Origin: Phycisphaerae bacterium
GTDB lineage: Bacteria; Planctomycetota; Phycisphaerae; Phycisphaerales; UBA1924
Assembly: GCA_030432255.1 (NCBI GenBank)
Contig: JAUIHS010000001.1
Coordinates: 1-64,000, forward strand
Length of the DNA: 64,000 nt
Direction: 5' to 3'
Under the pieces are notes generated by a model. The model worked only from the letters and a program-made list of their open reading frames with translations, was not told the DNA's origin and searched no databases. Every line of letters begins with the position of its first letter. Positions within the stretch are counted from its first letter, which is position 1. Below are positions 34,613 through 45,100 of this stretch, piece after piece. The position numbers were made by a program, and so were the translations under genes.

Positions 34613-36769
34613 TCAGCGCTGGAGTGCTTCGCGGCAGAGTGCTTCGAATGTGCCGAGTTGCGACGGGGAATCAGGAGAATCGTCGCTCGCAGGCTGGAGG
34701 AGCGTGTAGGCACCGTTGGCTTCGAGCATCCACGCGCGGCGGCGATCGGAGAGTTGCACGGAGATGATGTGCCAGAGCTGGCGACGCGCCTCGACATCTT
34801 CGATGGGTGTCACCGCTTCGACGCGGTCGGAGAGGTTGCGCCTCATCCAGTCCGCGGATCCGATGAACCAGCTTCCCTCAATTGGGTCGTCACTGCCGTT
34901 CGCAAAGTGGAAGATGCGGGAGTGCTCGAGAAAGCGGCCGATGATGGAGACGACGCGGATATTCTCCGAGAGATCGGGAACGCCGGGGCGGAGGCAGCAG
35001 AAGCCGCGGACGATCAGCGTGACTTTCACACCCGCCTGGGAAGCGGCATAGAGACGCTCGATGATCTCGACATCCTGGAGTGAGTTCATCTTCGCAATGA
35101 CTCTTGCGGGTCGGCCCTGGCGGGCGGCTTCGGCCTCAGCTTCGATACGGTCGATGAATCGGTCGCGCATGGTCGCGGGGGCGACGAGGAGTCGGCGATA
35201 CTCGGTCTTGAGAGACCTGCCGGTCAGGTAATTGAAGAGGTCAAGGACATCTGCGGTGAGGTCTTCGTCACAGGTCAGCAGACCACAATCGGTGTAGAGC
35301 TGGGCCGTGCCGGGATGGTAGTTGCCGGTCCCGATGTGCGCATAGCGGCGCAAACCATGGTCTTCGCGGCGGACGACGAGGGAGCACTTGCAATGTGTCT
35401 TGAGGCCGACGACGCCGTAGGCGACATGGACACCGTGATCCTCCAGTTGCCTCGCGAAGGAGACGTTGCGGTCCTCGTCGAAACGGGCGCGCAGTTCCAC
35501 GAGGCAGGCGACGGACTTGCCAGCCTCGGCAGCGCGGATGAGGCTGTCGATGAATGGTGAGTCCCGTGATGTGCGGTAGATCGTCTGCTTGATCGCGAGG
35601 ACCTCCGGATCGTCCGCGGCCTCAGCGACGAAGCGCTCCACCGAGGCCCGGAAGGAGTCGTACGGGTGGTGGAGGAAGATGTCCCGTTCGCGGATCACGG
35701 AGAAGACATCGGGGCTGTCGGGACCGAGCCGCGACGGTATGACGGGAATCCACTTGGCCTGCTTGAGGTCCGGGCGGTCGATGTCGAGGAGGTGCATCAG
35801 GTCGCCGTACTCAAGCGGTCCCGGTCGGGCGAAGACGTCCTCCTCTTCGAGTCCGAGTTCCGCGAGCAGGAGTGCGAGGATCTCGGGCGAAGGATCGGGT
35901 GAGGTCTCGATGCGGACGGGGTCGGCGAAGCGACGCTGTTTGAGTTCGGCTTCGACATGCTCAAGGAGATTGACAAACTCCTCATCGTCGATTTCCATCC
36001 CGGCCGCGCGCGTGACTCGGAATGCGAGCACGTCGGCGATATCAAGTCCCGGGAAGACTTCATGAAGGTTGTGCAGGATGATCTGATCGAGGGGGACGAA
36101 GCGCAGTTGGGCGGTGTCCTCGTCGTCGATCTCACCGTTGGGAACACGGATGAGGCGATCGAGGTGGCTGGGGATCTTGAGACGTGCGAAGTGGTGTTCT
36201 CCGGTCACGGGATGGGACAGGAGGACGCCGAGGTTGGTCGAGAGGTTGGAGACGAAGGGGAAGCGGTGGCCGGGGTCCACGGAGAGGGGCGTCAGGACAG
36301 GGAAGACATTGTTGCGGAACCACTCGTCGAGGGCTTCGGTCTCCTCCGGTGTGAGTTCATTGAACTCGACGAGGCGGATGCCGGCGCGGGCAAGTTCCGG
36401 TTTGACATCCTCGCCCAGGATTTCGGCGAGGCGCGTCTGCTCGGCGAGGACCCGCTTCCGAAGACGGGCGAACTGCTGCCGAAGCGTCATGCCATCCGAC
36501 GCGAGGGGTTCGAGTCCGGCCCTCATCCGCCGCCGGAGGAGCGCGAACCGCTTCATGAAGAACTCATCGAGGTTGGAGGAGAAGATCGTCAGGAACCGGA
36601 CCCGCTCCAACAGGGGCACGCTGGCATCCGTCGCCATGTGCAGGACTCGCTCGTTGAACGAGAGCCATGTCACATCCCGTCCGAGATACCGGGCAGATTC
36701 GAGCGACGTCAACGAAGTGATCGGTATGGAGGACAGCAGAGGTTGATTGGACGCACCACCCTGTATCAT
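34613..36769 (-). CDS. ppk1: Polyphosphate kinase 1
   Basis: 718 residues from the ATG at 36769. The N domain ERVRFLTIFSSNLDEFFMKR is diagnostic; RIETSPDPSPEILALLL, HPYDSFRASVERF, HCKCSLVVRRE and the catalytic YAHIGTGNYHPGTAQLYTD (phospho-His) are intact, and GFCCLRPGVPDLSENI is near the end. It makes polyphosphate from ATP reversibly. An earlier ATG at 36787 lies upstream of the -10 box and is rejected. Two unrelated polyphosphate enzymes (this and the PAP at 27454) occur within 10 kb. Confidence 0.95.
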   Translation of the reverse strand: MIQGGASNQPLLSSIPITSLTSLESARYLGRDVTWLSFNERVLHMATDASVPLLERVRFLTIFSSNLDEFFMKRFALLRRRMRAGLEPLASDGMTLRQQFARLRKRVLAEQTRLAEILGEDVKPELARAGIRLVEFNELTPEETEALDEWFRNNVFPVLTPLSVDPGHRFPFVSNLSTNLGVLLSHPVTGEHHFARLKIPSHLDRLIRVPNGEIDDEDTAQLRFVPLDQIILHNLHEVFPGLDIADVLAFRVTRAAGMEIDDEEFVNLLEHVEAELKQRRFADPVRIETSPDPSPEILALLLAELGLEEEDVFARPGPLEYGDLMHLLDIDRPDLKQAKWIPVIPSRLGPDSPDVFSVIRERDIFLHHPYDSFRASVERFVAEAADDPEVLAIKQTIYRTSRDSPFIDSLIRAAEAGKSVACLVELRARFDEDRNVSFARQLEDHGVHVAYGVVGLKTHCKCSLVVRREDHGLRRYAHIGTGNYHPGTAQLYTDCGLLTCDEDLTADVLDLFNYLTGRSLKTEYRRLLVAPATMRDRFIDRIEAEAEAARQGRPARVIAKMNSLQDVEIIERLYAASQAGVKVTLIVRGFCCLRPGVPDLSENIRVVSIIGRFLEHSRIFHFANGSDDPIEGSWFIGSADWMRRNLSDRVEAVTPIEDVEARRQLWHIISVQLSDRRRAWMLEANGAYTLLQPASDDSPDSPSQLGTFEALCREALQR

Positions 36770-36777
36770 GGCGCGCG

Positions 36778-36783
36778 AGTATA
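36778..36783 (-). promoter_or_regulatory. -10 hexamer TATACT for ppk1
   Basis: TATACT 8 nt before ATG 36769 on the minus strand, giving at most a 1-2 nt leader. Confidence 0.55.
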
Positions 36784-36839
36784 GCATCGGACACCCGAAC
36801 TCCGGATTGGATCCACGGGCTCGGGAGGGCCCGGAACGT

Positions 36840-36845
36840 TAAGAT
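36840..36845 (+). promoter_or_regulatory. -10 hexamer TAAGAT for the YecE gene
   Basis: TAAGAT, then TCTGTT, then ATG 36852; divergent from ppk1. Confidence 0.65.
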
Positions 36846-36851
36846 TCTGTT

Positions 36852-37565
36852 ATGAAACTCCACGTTGGCACCAGCGGCTTCTCGTACAAGGAATGGAAAG
36901 GGACGTTCTACCCCGACAGGATCAAGTCGGCGGACATGCTGGCGTGGTATGCCGAGCGACTCTCCGCCGTTGAACTGAACAACACGTTCTATCGAATGCC
37001 CCGCGAGAGTGTCGTCGAGGGGTGGGCGAAACAGGTGCCGGAGCACTTCCGGTTCGCCGTCAAGGCCTCGCGGCGGATCACCCACATCAAGCGCCTCAAG
37101 GAGGTGGAGGAGGAGACGAACTACCTTCTGTCGGCGCTGTCGATGCTCGGAGGCAAACTGGGGTTCGTGCTCTTCCAACTCCCTCCGAACTTCAAGGTGG
37201 ACCTGGATCGCCTTGATGCTTTCGCCGCGACGCTGCCATCCGGAGCGCCGATTGCATTCGAGTTTCGGCATGAGTCCTGGGAGGACGCCGAGGTACATGC
37301 TCGCTTGGGGGCGTCGGGATTCGCGTTGTGTCAGTCGGATGTTGATGATGCTCCCGAACCCGATCTCATCCCTACTTCCAAACGGGGATATCTGCGGCTG
37401 AGGCGGGCCGCGTACGACTCTGATGCCCTGATGCGTTGGATCGATCGCATTTGCGAGCAGCCGTGGGAAGAGGTGCACGTCTTCTTCAAGCATGAGGACG
37501 AGGGGGTCGGGCCCGCTCTGGCGACGGACTTCCGCACCCTGTGGGATCAACGTGGGGCGAAGTAA
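36852..37565 (+). CDS. DUF72 family protein (YecE-like)
   Basis: 237 residues. KLHVGTSGFSYKEWKGTFYP, VELNNTFYRMPRES, FRFAVKASRRITHIKRL and FEFRHESWED are family hallmarks; a TIM-barrel fold is expected. The activity of the family is unknown. It is not linked to its divergent neighbour ppk1 by function that I know of. Confidence 0.92.
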   Translation: MKLHVGTSGFSYKEWKGTFYPDRIKSADMLAWYAERLSAVELNNTFYRMPRESVVEGWAKQVPEHFRFAVKASRRITHIKRLKEVEEETNYLLSALSMLGGKLGFVLFQLPPNFKVDLDRLDAFAATLPSGAPIAFEFRHESWEDAEVHARLGASGFALCQSDVDDAPEPDLIPTSKRGYLRLRRAAYDSDALMRWIDRICEQPWEEVHVFFKHEDEGVGPALATDFRTLWDQRGAK

Positions 37566-37597
37566 GTCACGCGATTTGGCGACCGGATCGCATGACT
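37565..37597 (+). terminator. Hairpin after the YecE gene
   Basis: AGTCA-c-GCGAT, 11-base loop, ATCGC-a-TGACT; 10 paired bases with one mismatch. The first base is the last of the stop codon. There is no T tract, so it may be a processing or factor-dependent end rather than a true intrinsic terminator. Confidence 0.4.
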
Positions 37598-37732
37598 TGG
37601 GCGTCAAAGTGTGGGAATGGCGCCGTCGGGTTGGTAGTGTCTGGCAAGATGGTGAAATGTGCGCGGCGGGTCACCCAATACTGAGGTGCGTGATCGCGTG
37701 ACACGGATGTCCCCTTTTGGGAGGAGGAGCGT

Positions 37733-40700
37733 GTGAGAAGGAAGAGTCCTGCCGCGGCATGGAGTCCCTTGGGGGCGCTGTGCCTTGTCTTCATTTTCAG
37801 CTGCTGGGCGGTGCCACGATCAGCGAGCGCGGATGATCGCCTGCTCTACTCGGCGAACGGCATGCTGGAGCGTGGACTCTACGACCTCGCCATTGACGAG
37901 TATGACGCCTACCTGGACACGGAGCCGACGGGTGACGATGCGTTGACGGCGTTGTACGGCAGGTCGGTGTGCCTGTTCCGCCTCGGGCGGCTTGACGAGG
38001 CGGCGTCCGGCCTGGAGCACGTGGTCGAGACCGAGGAATTCGATTTCGTTCAGGATGCGCTCTTCCTGTTGGCGCACTGTCGGGTTCGCGGCGATCAGCC
38101 GGATGAAGCGGTCGAGCATCTTGATCGGATGCTGGATCTTGGATCCACCCACCCTTCGGCTTCTGAAGCACGGATGTTGCTGGTGGAGTCGCTCTATCGC
38201 GCGGGTCGTCATCAACGGGCTGAGCGGGAAGCGGATCGATTTCTGCGCGACGTGACTGGGTCGGCCGGGCGACACCGAATCCTGCTGTTCCGGGGCCTGG
38301 CAATCATGGAACTGGATCGACCGGCGAACGCGGTCGAGAGTTTCGAAGCGATCATCGAGGATGATCCTGACGATGCACTGGCGGACCAGGCGATGCTGTT
38401 GCTGGCCGAGGCATTGGTTGCGGATTCCCGTGAGGAAGAAGCTGAGACCTGGTTCGAGAGGGTTGTCGAGCGGGAGCATCCGGCCGTCATGTCGCGCGCT
38501 TTGTACGGTCTCGGCGCGTTGCAGTTCCGGTCCGAGGCGTGGGATGAATCGTCGAGCACGCTGGATCGACTCCTCGACGATATGCCGAAGGCATCGGAGG
38601 CGCCGGCCGCCCGTCTGCTGCGGGGTCGGATTGCGCTGGAGCACAACGATCTGGATGAGGCCGATCGCTTTCTCAGGGAACTCCGAGATTCGGAGGAACT
38701 GGAGGATGACGCCGCGTACTGGCGCGCGAAAGTCGCGTTACGCAGCGGCAATGCCTCCGGCGCGGTAGAGATCCTGGAAGAAGCGATGGAGTCGTTTGAG
38801 GGTTCTTCCCTTCAGCCGGAGATGTCCTACGACCGGGCTGTGGCGCTGGCCCGCCTTGAGGATACGGATCGAACGATGACGGCCTTTGCCGACTTCGTGA
38901 GGACGAATCCTGATCACGCGCTGGCGGACGACGCGGTGTATCACGTGGCGTCACTGATGCACGATGCCGGCAGGTATGAGGAGAGTCTTGAGGCGCTGGA
39001 GATTCTCTCGACTCGCTACGAGGGCGGGGATCGTCCGGGTGACGCCGCGTTTCTGGTCGCGGAGAATGAGTACATGCTCGAGCGATTTGATCGCGCGCTG
39101 GACGCGTACCAGGCATTCCTCGCGGAACAGCCGGATCATCGCCGGAGTGAAACGGGTCGGTTCCGCACGGGCATGTGCCTGGCGCGGCTGGATCGATTCG
39201 ATGAAGCGGAGCCATATCTTGCGGAAGCAGGACAGAGGGCAGGATCGGAACCTCTGTATCGTTCGGCGCTGCTGGCGCTGGGTGATGGGTGGTTCGATGA
39301 GGAACGCTGGGGGGAAGCGGAAGAGGCGCTGGCGGACTTCGTTGATGTTGCCGAGGCGGATGCACCGGGACTGGGCGATGCGCTGATTCAACTGGCGCTT
39401 GCGCGTTCGCGCCAGCAGGACTATCCGGGAGCGTTGGAGGCGTTGGACAGGCTGCTGGATCGCGGGCTTGGCATCCACTACGCCCACGCGCTTTTTGAAC
39501 GAGGTCAGGTCCTGATGGGCCTTGAGCGATGGGATGAAGCTGAGTCCTCCTTTGAACTTCTGCTGCGGGAGTCACCTCGCTCACGGTTCATTCCATTCGC
39601 GCGGCGTCACCTGGCGTCATTGGCGCAGCGTGACGGGGATCTGGCCCGTGCGGCTGAATACTTTGCGTCTGCCTCAGAGAGTGGGGAAGGTGCTTTCGCA
39701 ACGACCGCACTTGTTGACCAGGCTGGAGTTCTGATTGAACTGGGACGCGACGATGAAGCGGTCTCGCTGCTCGACAAGGCGGAGGCGCAGGGTGGGTCAA
39801 GAGATCTGTTCAGCCGACTGACGGCCCTGCGGGTCATCGCGCTCTCGCGGCTCCATGAGTGCGCCGATGCCGTTGCGATGGCGGGACGCCTGTCCTCCAG
39901 GGATCGTGAGCGTCTTGAACCCACGCTGCGGGACTCGCTCGTGTATGAGTCGGCGCGGTGTTTCCGGGAACTCGCAAGGACTTCCGAGGCGCGGGAAGCG
40001 CTGGGCCATCTGATCGAAGAGGGCTCGGAAGAACAACTCGTTGTGCATGCGATGCTGGATGTCGCAGTGATGGACATGAACGAGGGTGACCACACTTCGG
40101 CGGTGCGCCGGCTGGATGAACTGGGCGGCCGCCTTGAAGCGATGGGGGATCGGGCGCCGGTGGAACTCCGGGAGCACGCCTCGTACCGACGTGGTGTGTG
40201 TGCGTACGAGACTCAGCGGTATCGCGATGCGATCGCGGCATTGAGCCGCTTCGCTGAGACGTTCAATGCGAGCAGCCTCGCAGGGTCAGCCGACCTGATC
40301 TGCGGTCAGTCGATGATGGAGGTGGGGCGGTTCGAGGAGGCTCTTTCGCATCTCGAGCGAGCATCGGATGAAAAGTGGTCTGACGAGATCTCCTCCACGG
40401 CCATGCTGAAGACGATCGAGGCGCACGCGGCACTGCAACAGTGGGCCAGGAGCGAGGATGCGGCTCGTACGTTCCTTACAGCGCACCCGGGCAGCCCATT
40501 GTGGTTCCACGCACGATTCGGGCTCGGGTGGGCGCGCGAGAACCAGGGGCGGCGCACTGAAGCGATCGAAGCCTATCGAGAGGTGGTCGCGCGGCACGAA
40601 GGCCCGACGGCGGCTCGGGCTCAGTTCCAGATTGGTGAGTGCCTGTACGCCGACAAGGCGTTTGACGATGCCATCCGGGAACTGCTGCGAGTTGACATCC

Positions 40701-40897
40701 TCTATGCCTACCCGGAATGGAGTGCGGCGGCTCTGTACGAGGCGGGGCGTTGCTTCGAGGAAAGCGGTCGCCCGTCGGAGGCGCGGACGCAGTTCGAGCA
40801 GGTGGTTCGTCGCTTCGAGGACTCATCCTGGGCACGGCTGGCGCAGGACCGGCTTGATGTCCTGACTCCTGATGGCGTTCCGGGTCATCGCTCATGA
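37733..40897 (+). CDS. Exported TPR-array protein, first gene of a Tol/Exb-like operon
   Basis: 1054 residues from a GTG with GGAGGAGG about 5 nt upstream. Signal peptide ending near SASA. The rest is a continuous array of TPR-like helices (for example YDLAIDEYDAYLDTEPTGDD, EEAETWFERVVEREHPAVM), roughly 25 copies, Glu/Asp/Arg-rich. A repeat solenoid of this length next to TolQ/TolR genes recalls CpoB/YbgF or the TPR proteins of gliding and secretion machines, but is far larger. Predicted periplasmic. Confidence 0.8.
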   Translation: MRRKSPAAAWSPLGALCLVFIFSCWAVPRSASADDRLLYSANGMLERGLYDLAIDEYDAYLDTEPTGDDALTALYGRSVCLFRLGRLDEAASGLEHVVETEEFDFVQDALFLLAHCRVRGDQPDEAVEHLDRMLDLGSTHPSASEARMLLVESLYRAGRHQRAEREADRFLRDVTGSAGRHRILLFRGLAIMELDRPANAVESFEAIIEDDPDDALADQAMLLLAEALVADSREEEAETWFERVVEREHPAVMSRALYGLGALQFRSEAWDESSSTLDRLLDDMPKASEAPAARLLRGRIALEHNDLDEADRFLRELRDSEELEDDAAYWRAKVALRSGNASGAVEILEEAMESFEGSSLQPEMSYDRAVALARLEDTDRTMTAFADFVRTNPDHALADDAVYHVASLMHDAGRYEESLEALEILSTRYEGGDRPGDAAFLVAENEYMLERFDRALDAYQAFLAEQPDHRRSETGRFRTGMCLARLDRFDEAEPYLAEAGQRAGSEPLYRSALLALGDGWFDEERWGEAEEALADFVDVAEADAPGLGDALIQLALARSRQQDYPGALEALDRLLDRGLGIHYAHALFERGQVLMGLERWDEAESSFELLLRESPRSRFIPFARRHLASLAQRDGDLARAAEYFASASESGEGAFATTALVDQAGVLIELGRDDEAVSLLDKAEAQGGSRDLFSRLTALRVIALSRLHECADAVAMAGRLSSRDRERLEPTLRDSLVYESARCFRELARTSEAREALGHLIEEGSEEQLVVHAMLDVAVMDMNEGDHTSAVRRLDELGGRLEAMGDRAPVELREHASYRRGVCAYETQRYRDAIAALSRFAETFNASSLAGSADLICGQSMMEVGRFEEALSHLERASDEKWSDEISSTAMLKTIEAHAALQQWARSEDAARTFLTAHPGSPLWFHARFGLGWARENQGRRTEAIEAYREVVARHEGPTAARAQFQIGECLYADKAFDDAIRELLRVDILYAYPEWSAAALYEAGRCFEESGRPSEARTQFEQVVRRFEDSSWARLAQDRLDVLTPDGVPGHRS

Positions 40898-40925
40898 ACT
40901 CTCTCAGACTCGAAGGGAACTCGAC

Positions 40926-41693
40926 GTGCTCGAATCAGTGCTGATTGCAACAACCAACGCCGCGGCTGGCGGTGCTGAGGCCATGACGGTGACGTCGGTC
41001 TGGGACTTCCTCATGAAGGGCGGGCTCATGATGATCCCGCTCGGCGTGTGCTCATTCATTGTGCTGGCAGTCACGATTGAGCGGCTCATTCTGCTGCGAC
41101 GGAGCCGGATCGTACCACGAGAGTTGGAGCGCGAACTTGGCCGTGTACTGGAGTCTGACGGCGCGAATGTGAAGCGCGACGCGCTGAAAGTCTGCCGCAA
41201 GAGCAACAGCCCGATGGGACGTATCCTGGAATCGGGAGTTCACCAGTTCGGGCGGCCGGTGGAGTTTGTTGAGAAGCACGTGGCGGCGGCAGCGGAGCAC
41301 GAGGTCTTCGAACTGCGCAAGCGACTGCGGGTCCTGTCGGTGATCACGGCGGCGGCTCCTCTGATCGGGCTTGTCGGAACGATATTCGGGATGATTCGTG
41401 CGTTCCAGACGGTGGCGATGTCCGGTGATGCGTTGGGCAAGACTGAGTTGCTGGCGGGGGGGATCTACGAGGCCATGATTTCTACAGCGGCGGGGCTGAT
41501 CGTGGCGATTCCATCTTTGATGCTGTACCACTGGATCGCGGGAAAGATTGATCGGATCGTGCGCGAGATGGATCGCATGGGCGTTGTCATGTCCGAGGCG
41601 ATCGCCATCGCGGGACGGCGCGGCGGGCTTGCCCTTGTCCGGGCGGCTGAGGAAGTGGACGACGACCCGTCGAAGGCTGAAGCGGTCTCCTGA
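40926..41693 (+). CDS. MotA/TolQ/ExbB proton-channel protein
   Basis: 255 residues from GTG 40926, which has AAGGGA 7 nt upstream; an ATG at 40983 is the alternative. Three membrane helices: LMMIPLGVCSFIVLAVTIE near the N-terminus, and the conserved pair in LSVITAAAPLIGLVGTIFGM and IYEAMISTAAGLIVAIPSLM. The GTIFGM and TAAGLxxAIP motifs are diagnostic. It forms the proton-channel pentamer with the ExbD-like subunit. The gene follows the TPR gene directly. Confidence 0.9.
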   Translation: MLESVLIATTNAAAGGAEAMTVTSVWDFLMKGGLMMIPLGVCSFIVLAVTIERLILLRRSRIVPRELERELGRVLESDGANVKRDALKVCRKSNSPMGRILESGVHQFGRPVEFVEKHVAAAAEHEVFELRKRLRVLSVITAAAPLIGLVGTIFGMIRAFQTVAMSGDALGKTELLAGGIYEAMISTAAGLIVAIPSLMLYHWIAGKIDRIVREMDRMGVVMSEAIAIAGRRGGLALVRAAEEVDDDPSKAEAVS

Positions 41694-41702
41694 GGTGACA
41701 TC

Positions 41703-42113
41703 ATGCTGATCAAGTCAGGAGAATCTGATGCGCCGCGGCTGGAGATGACTCCGATCATCGACATGGTCTTCCTGCTGCTGATTTTCTTTCTCGTCGCGAC
41801 CACATTTCACCAGACGGAACGCGAGATGCAGATTGCTCTTCCGGAGGCAGCCTCCGGTGGGCCGATCAGCGTTGCACTGCGTGAACTGGTTGTGAACGTT
41901 GCGTCCGACGGTGCCATCATCGTGGCCGGGCAGCAGATCGGAGAAGACGAACTGCGCACGCTTGTCTCCGAAGCCGTGGCAGGCAACCCGGATCAGAAGG
42001 TGACGATCCGGGGTGATCGCAGCGCATCGTACTCGGCGGTGGCGCGGGTGCTTGATATCTGCAAGGGGTCCGGTGTTCAGGAACCGTACCTGGATACGGT
42101 CCCGATCGGCTGA
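41703..42113 (+). CDS. ExbD/TolR biopolymer transport protein
   Basis: 136 residues. N-terminal helix with the channel Asp: LEMTPIIDMVFLLLIFFLV, followed by a periplasmic domain (IALPEAASGG, VVNVASDGAIIVAGQQI, VTIRGDRSASYSAVARVLD). GAGGTGA lies about 5 nt before the ATG. Paired with the upstream channel subunit it couples the proton gradient to a periplasmic partner. Confidence 0.92.
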   Translation: MLIKSGESDAPRLEMTPIIDMVFLLLIFFLVATTFHQTEREMQIALPEAASGGPISVALRELVVNVASDGAIIVAGQQIGEDELRTLVSEAVAGNPDQKVTIRGDRSASYSAVARVLDICKGSGVQEPYLDTVPIG

Positions 42114-42125
42114 GTGGAGTCACAC

Positions 42126-45100
42126 ATGAGGCGGTTTTCGGGCATCCTGCTTCCCATCGTGATCGTCGGTCTCCTGATCGGGGCCGTCGTTGGTGGACTG
42201 TGGGCATTCATGCCTCACGAGACGCCCTTCTACACCGATGCGGAAGGCATCGAAGAGTCGATGGACACGGCTCGCATCAGGGATGTCCTGTGGACGCCGC
42301 CGATTGCCGTCGGGCAACCGATCAACTCCCCGGTTGATGAATACGAGGCGCGTGTGTCAGTCGATGGAGCGACGATGTACTTCGTTCGCGGCCGCGCCGG
42401 TGGAGATGCTGAGATCTGGTTTGCCGAGCGCCAGGGAGACGGCTGGACAGATCCAGCACCATTTGAGGCTGCGAATTCTTCCTATGACGATCTTGGTCCG
42501 CAGCCGAGTCCGGATGGCGACACCGTCTACTTCTACAGCGACCGACCTGGTGGCTTCGGTGGATACGACCTGTGGCGTGTTCGACGCGACGACGGGGTAT
42601 GGAGTGCTGCGGAGAATCTCGGCGAGGGTGTCAACAGCCCCCTGAACGATTACGGCGCAGCAATGACACCTGATGGTCGATCGCTCTACTTCGCGTCGAA
42701 TCGACCGACGGCAGATGAACTGGGTGATCTCGATCCTGAGGCCTGGGCGGCCACGATCCGGGAAGATCCGTTCGCGCGTCACTATGACATGTACAAGGCG
42801 GCTGCGACACCCCGCGGTTTCGGAGACGCGCAATACCTGGAGCACCTGTCCACTCCGTTCGACGAAGGCTCGCCGGCCATCAGTCCGGTTGGTGATTTCC
42901 TGTACTTCGCTTCGAATCGGCCGGGCGGCACCGGCGGATTCGATCTGTACCGAGGTCGGCTGCTCAAGGGGCAAGTCGAGGATATTGAGTCGCTTGGTGA
43001 GTCGGTCAATACCGCTCGCAACGAACTGGATCCGGCCCTCAGCATGGGGGGATTCCGTCTTCACTTCAGTTCAGATCGTCTGCAGGATGATGGCGAGTCG
43101 GAGAAGCATCAGTATGACGTGTACTTCGCTGACTCGCGTGAGGTGTTCCGGACCGTGCGGGTGTCACAGGCGAGGTATGACTTCCTGACAACACTGCTGA
43201 CGGCGCTTCCCTGGCTCCTGGCGCTGCTCCTTCTCCTTCTGCTGCTCGCGTTGCTGCGCCGCGCAGCAGTGAACCCGGTCTGGCAACGGCGGTGGAAGAC
43301 GCTCAGCCTGATGGCGAAGTGCCTGCTGATTTCTCTGCTTGCGCACATCCTGCTCGCAGCGTTGTTGACCGCCTGGCAGGTCACCACTTCGCTTGAGGGA
43401 CTGCTTGATCGAGACGGTGGAAATCGCGTGACACTGGTTTCGAACTCCATCGGGAACGACATCGTGTCCCAGCTTCGGGTGACGTCATCGGGAGCAATGT
43501 TCGATGTTGAGGTTCCGAGCGAATCGCCGCGGGCGCCGCGTCTCAGTGGCTCCGTGTCAGACGAGATGCAGTCGGTCAGTCCGGAGGCGGCCGAGCGCTC
43601 TCCCGAGCGAAGCGGCGCCCTCACGTCGTTGAACGAGTCGGTCTCCGATGACATCGCCGAACCGAAGAAGTCGGACTTGACCAGTTCAGAGTCTGATGCG
43701 GCGGTGTCACTCCCGAAGTCGCGCACACTTGACCAGGTCGCGGAGGCTGGAGCGGCGATCCACCCAAGTGATCCGCTTGCTCCGGCGGCCGAGGTCCGAC
43801 CGAGTGTACGGGTGAATTCCGAGGTTGAACTTGCTCCGGAGTCTTTACGTCTCCCGCGTGCTCAGGGAAGTACATTGCTCGCGGCAAGCGAGATCGATGA
43901 TGCCCGGCCGATGATCGAACCGGCAGTCACCCAGTCGTCGGCTGCAACACCCGCATGGCAATCCGAGTCGGCGGTTCGTATGCCGCGGGCGGGAAACATC
44001 GACTCAGTCGAAGAGGCACGGGTGATGCCTGAGTCTCTGGAGATCAGTACCGAGACGCCAACGGCTGCGGCAGTCGGAGGTGGTGCCGCATCGAGGCCGA
44101 AACCGGTCGAATCGTCGGCAACTGTTCAGGGTATCGGCCCTCGTGCGAGTCGCTTCACCGAGGTGGAGGACGCGTCGCCGCAAGGAAGCGAGCGTGTCGA
44201 GGCCTGGGCACCGGAGACAAGTCAGGTTTCATCGGTACGTCTTCCCACTGGACGGATTGCAGGTCAGGCATCGGAAGTGCCTTCCGGAGCCCCGGGTATT
44301 GAAGAGGTCGATGCACCGGCAGGTCGGGGATCCTCACTTGCCGCGAACTCCAGCGAGCGCGCGGACCTGACGCCTGATTCAATCGCGGTGCCGCGGCCTC
44401 AGTCGGCGAGCCAGTTCGAAGATGCTGCCGAGTCCGCTGCGAGCACGGCGCTGACGATGGCGGCGCCAAGAGTGTTTGAGCAGACCGTCCCCGAAGCAGG
44501 TGCATCGGTTCGTCTGCCGTCGGTCTCGAGGGAGCAGCAGGTCGACGTCGAGATTCCCTCGAAGCGCGCTTCGCCTTCCATGCTGTCTGAGCCGTCAGCG
44601 GCGGTGGTGCCCCTGACGGTATCCGACGCAGCGGGAGTCTCGATGGCGCCGGAGCGGGCACGGCGTGACGAGGCGGCGCTCGGGCTCTCTCCGGAGATCG
44701 ATGACCTTGCAGTGGGCAGCCTCGCAACGTCTTCAGTGACGATCCGGCTGCCGGAAGCCAACGATGAGTCGACGACTGTTGTTCGACTTCCCCGGCAGGA
44801 GAGGCGGGAGGCTCCGAAGGGTGAAGACGCTTCGGATGTGACTGATGTCGTGCGTCGAAGTGCGATTGAGTCCGCGGTTCCCGTCGTCACCGGTCTGGCA
44901 GCTCCGGACGCGGCGGTGCGGTTCGACCCGCCGCCGCTCCGTGGCGAACGTGCGATCACCAGTTCGGCCGCGGCGGAGCGACCTGATAGGACCGGCGTGT
45001 CAGGTGAGACGCCTGGCGTTTCGCGTCAACTCACGCTCGGTCCGATCGCAGTCCAGTTTGCGGTTCCTTCTTCGGAGGCACCGCCGCCCGAGATGCGATT

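Noticed and set aside
35957..36784. Plus-strand ORF of 275 codons over ppk1
   Set aside because: Glu/Gly-rich antisense shadow of ppk1.
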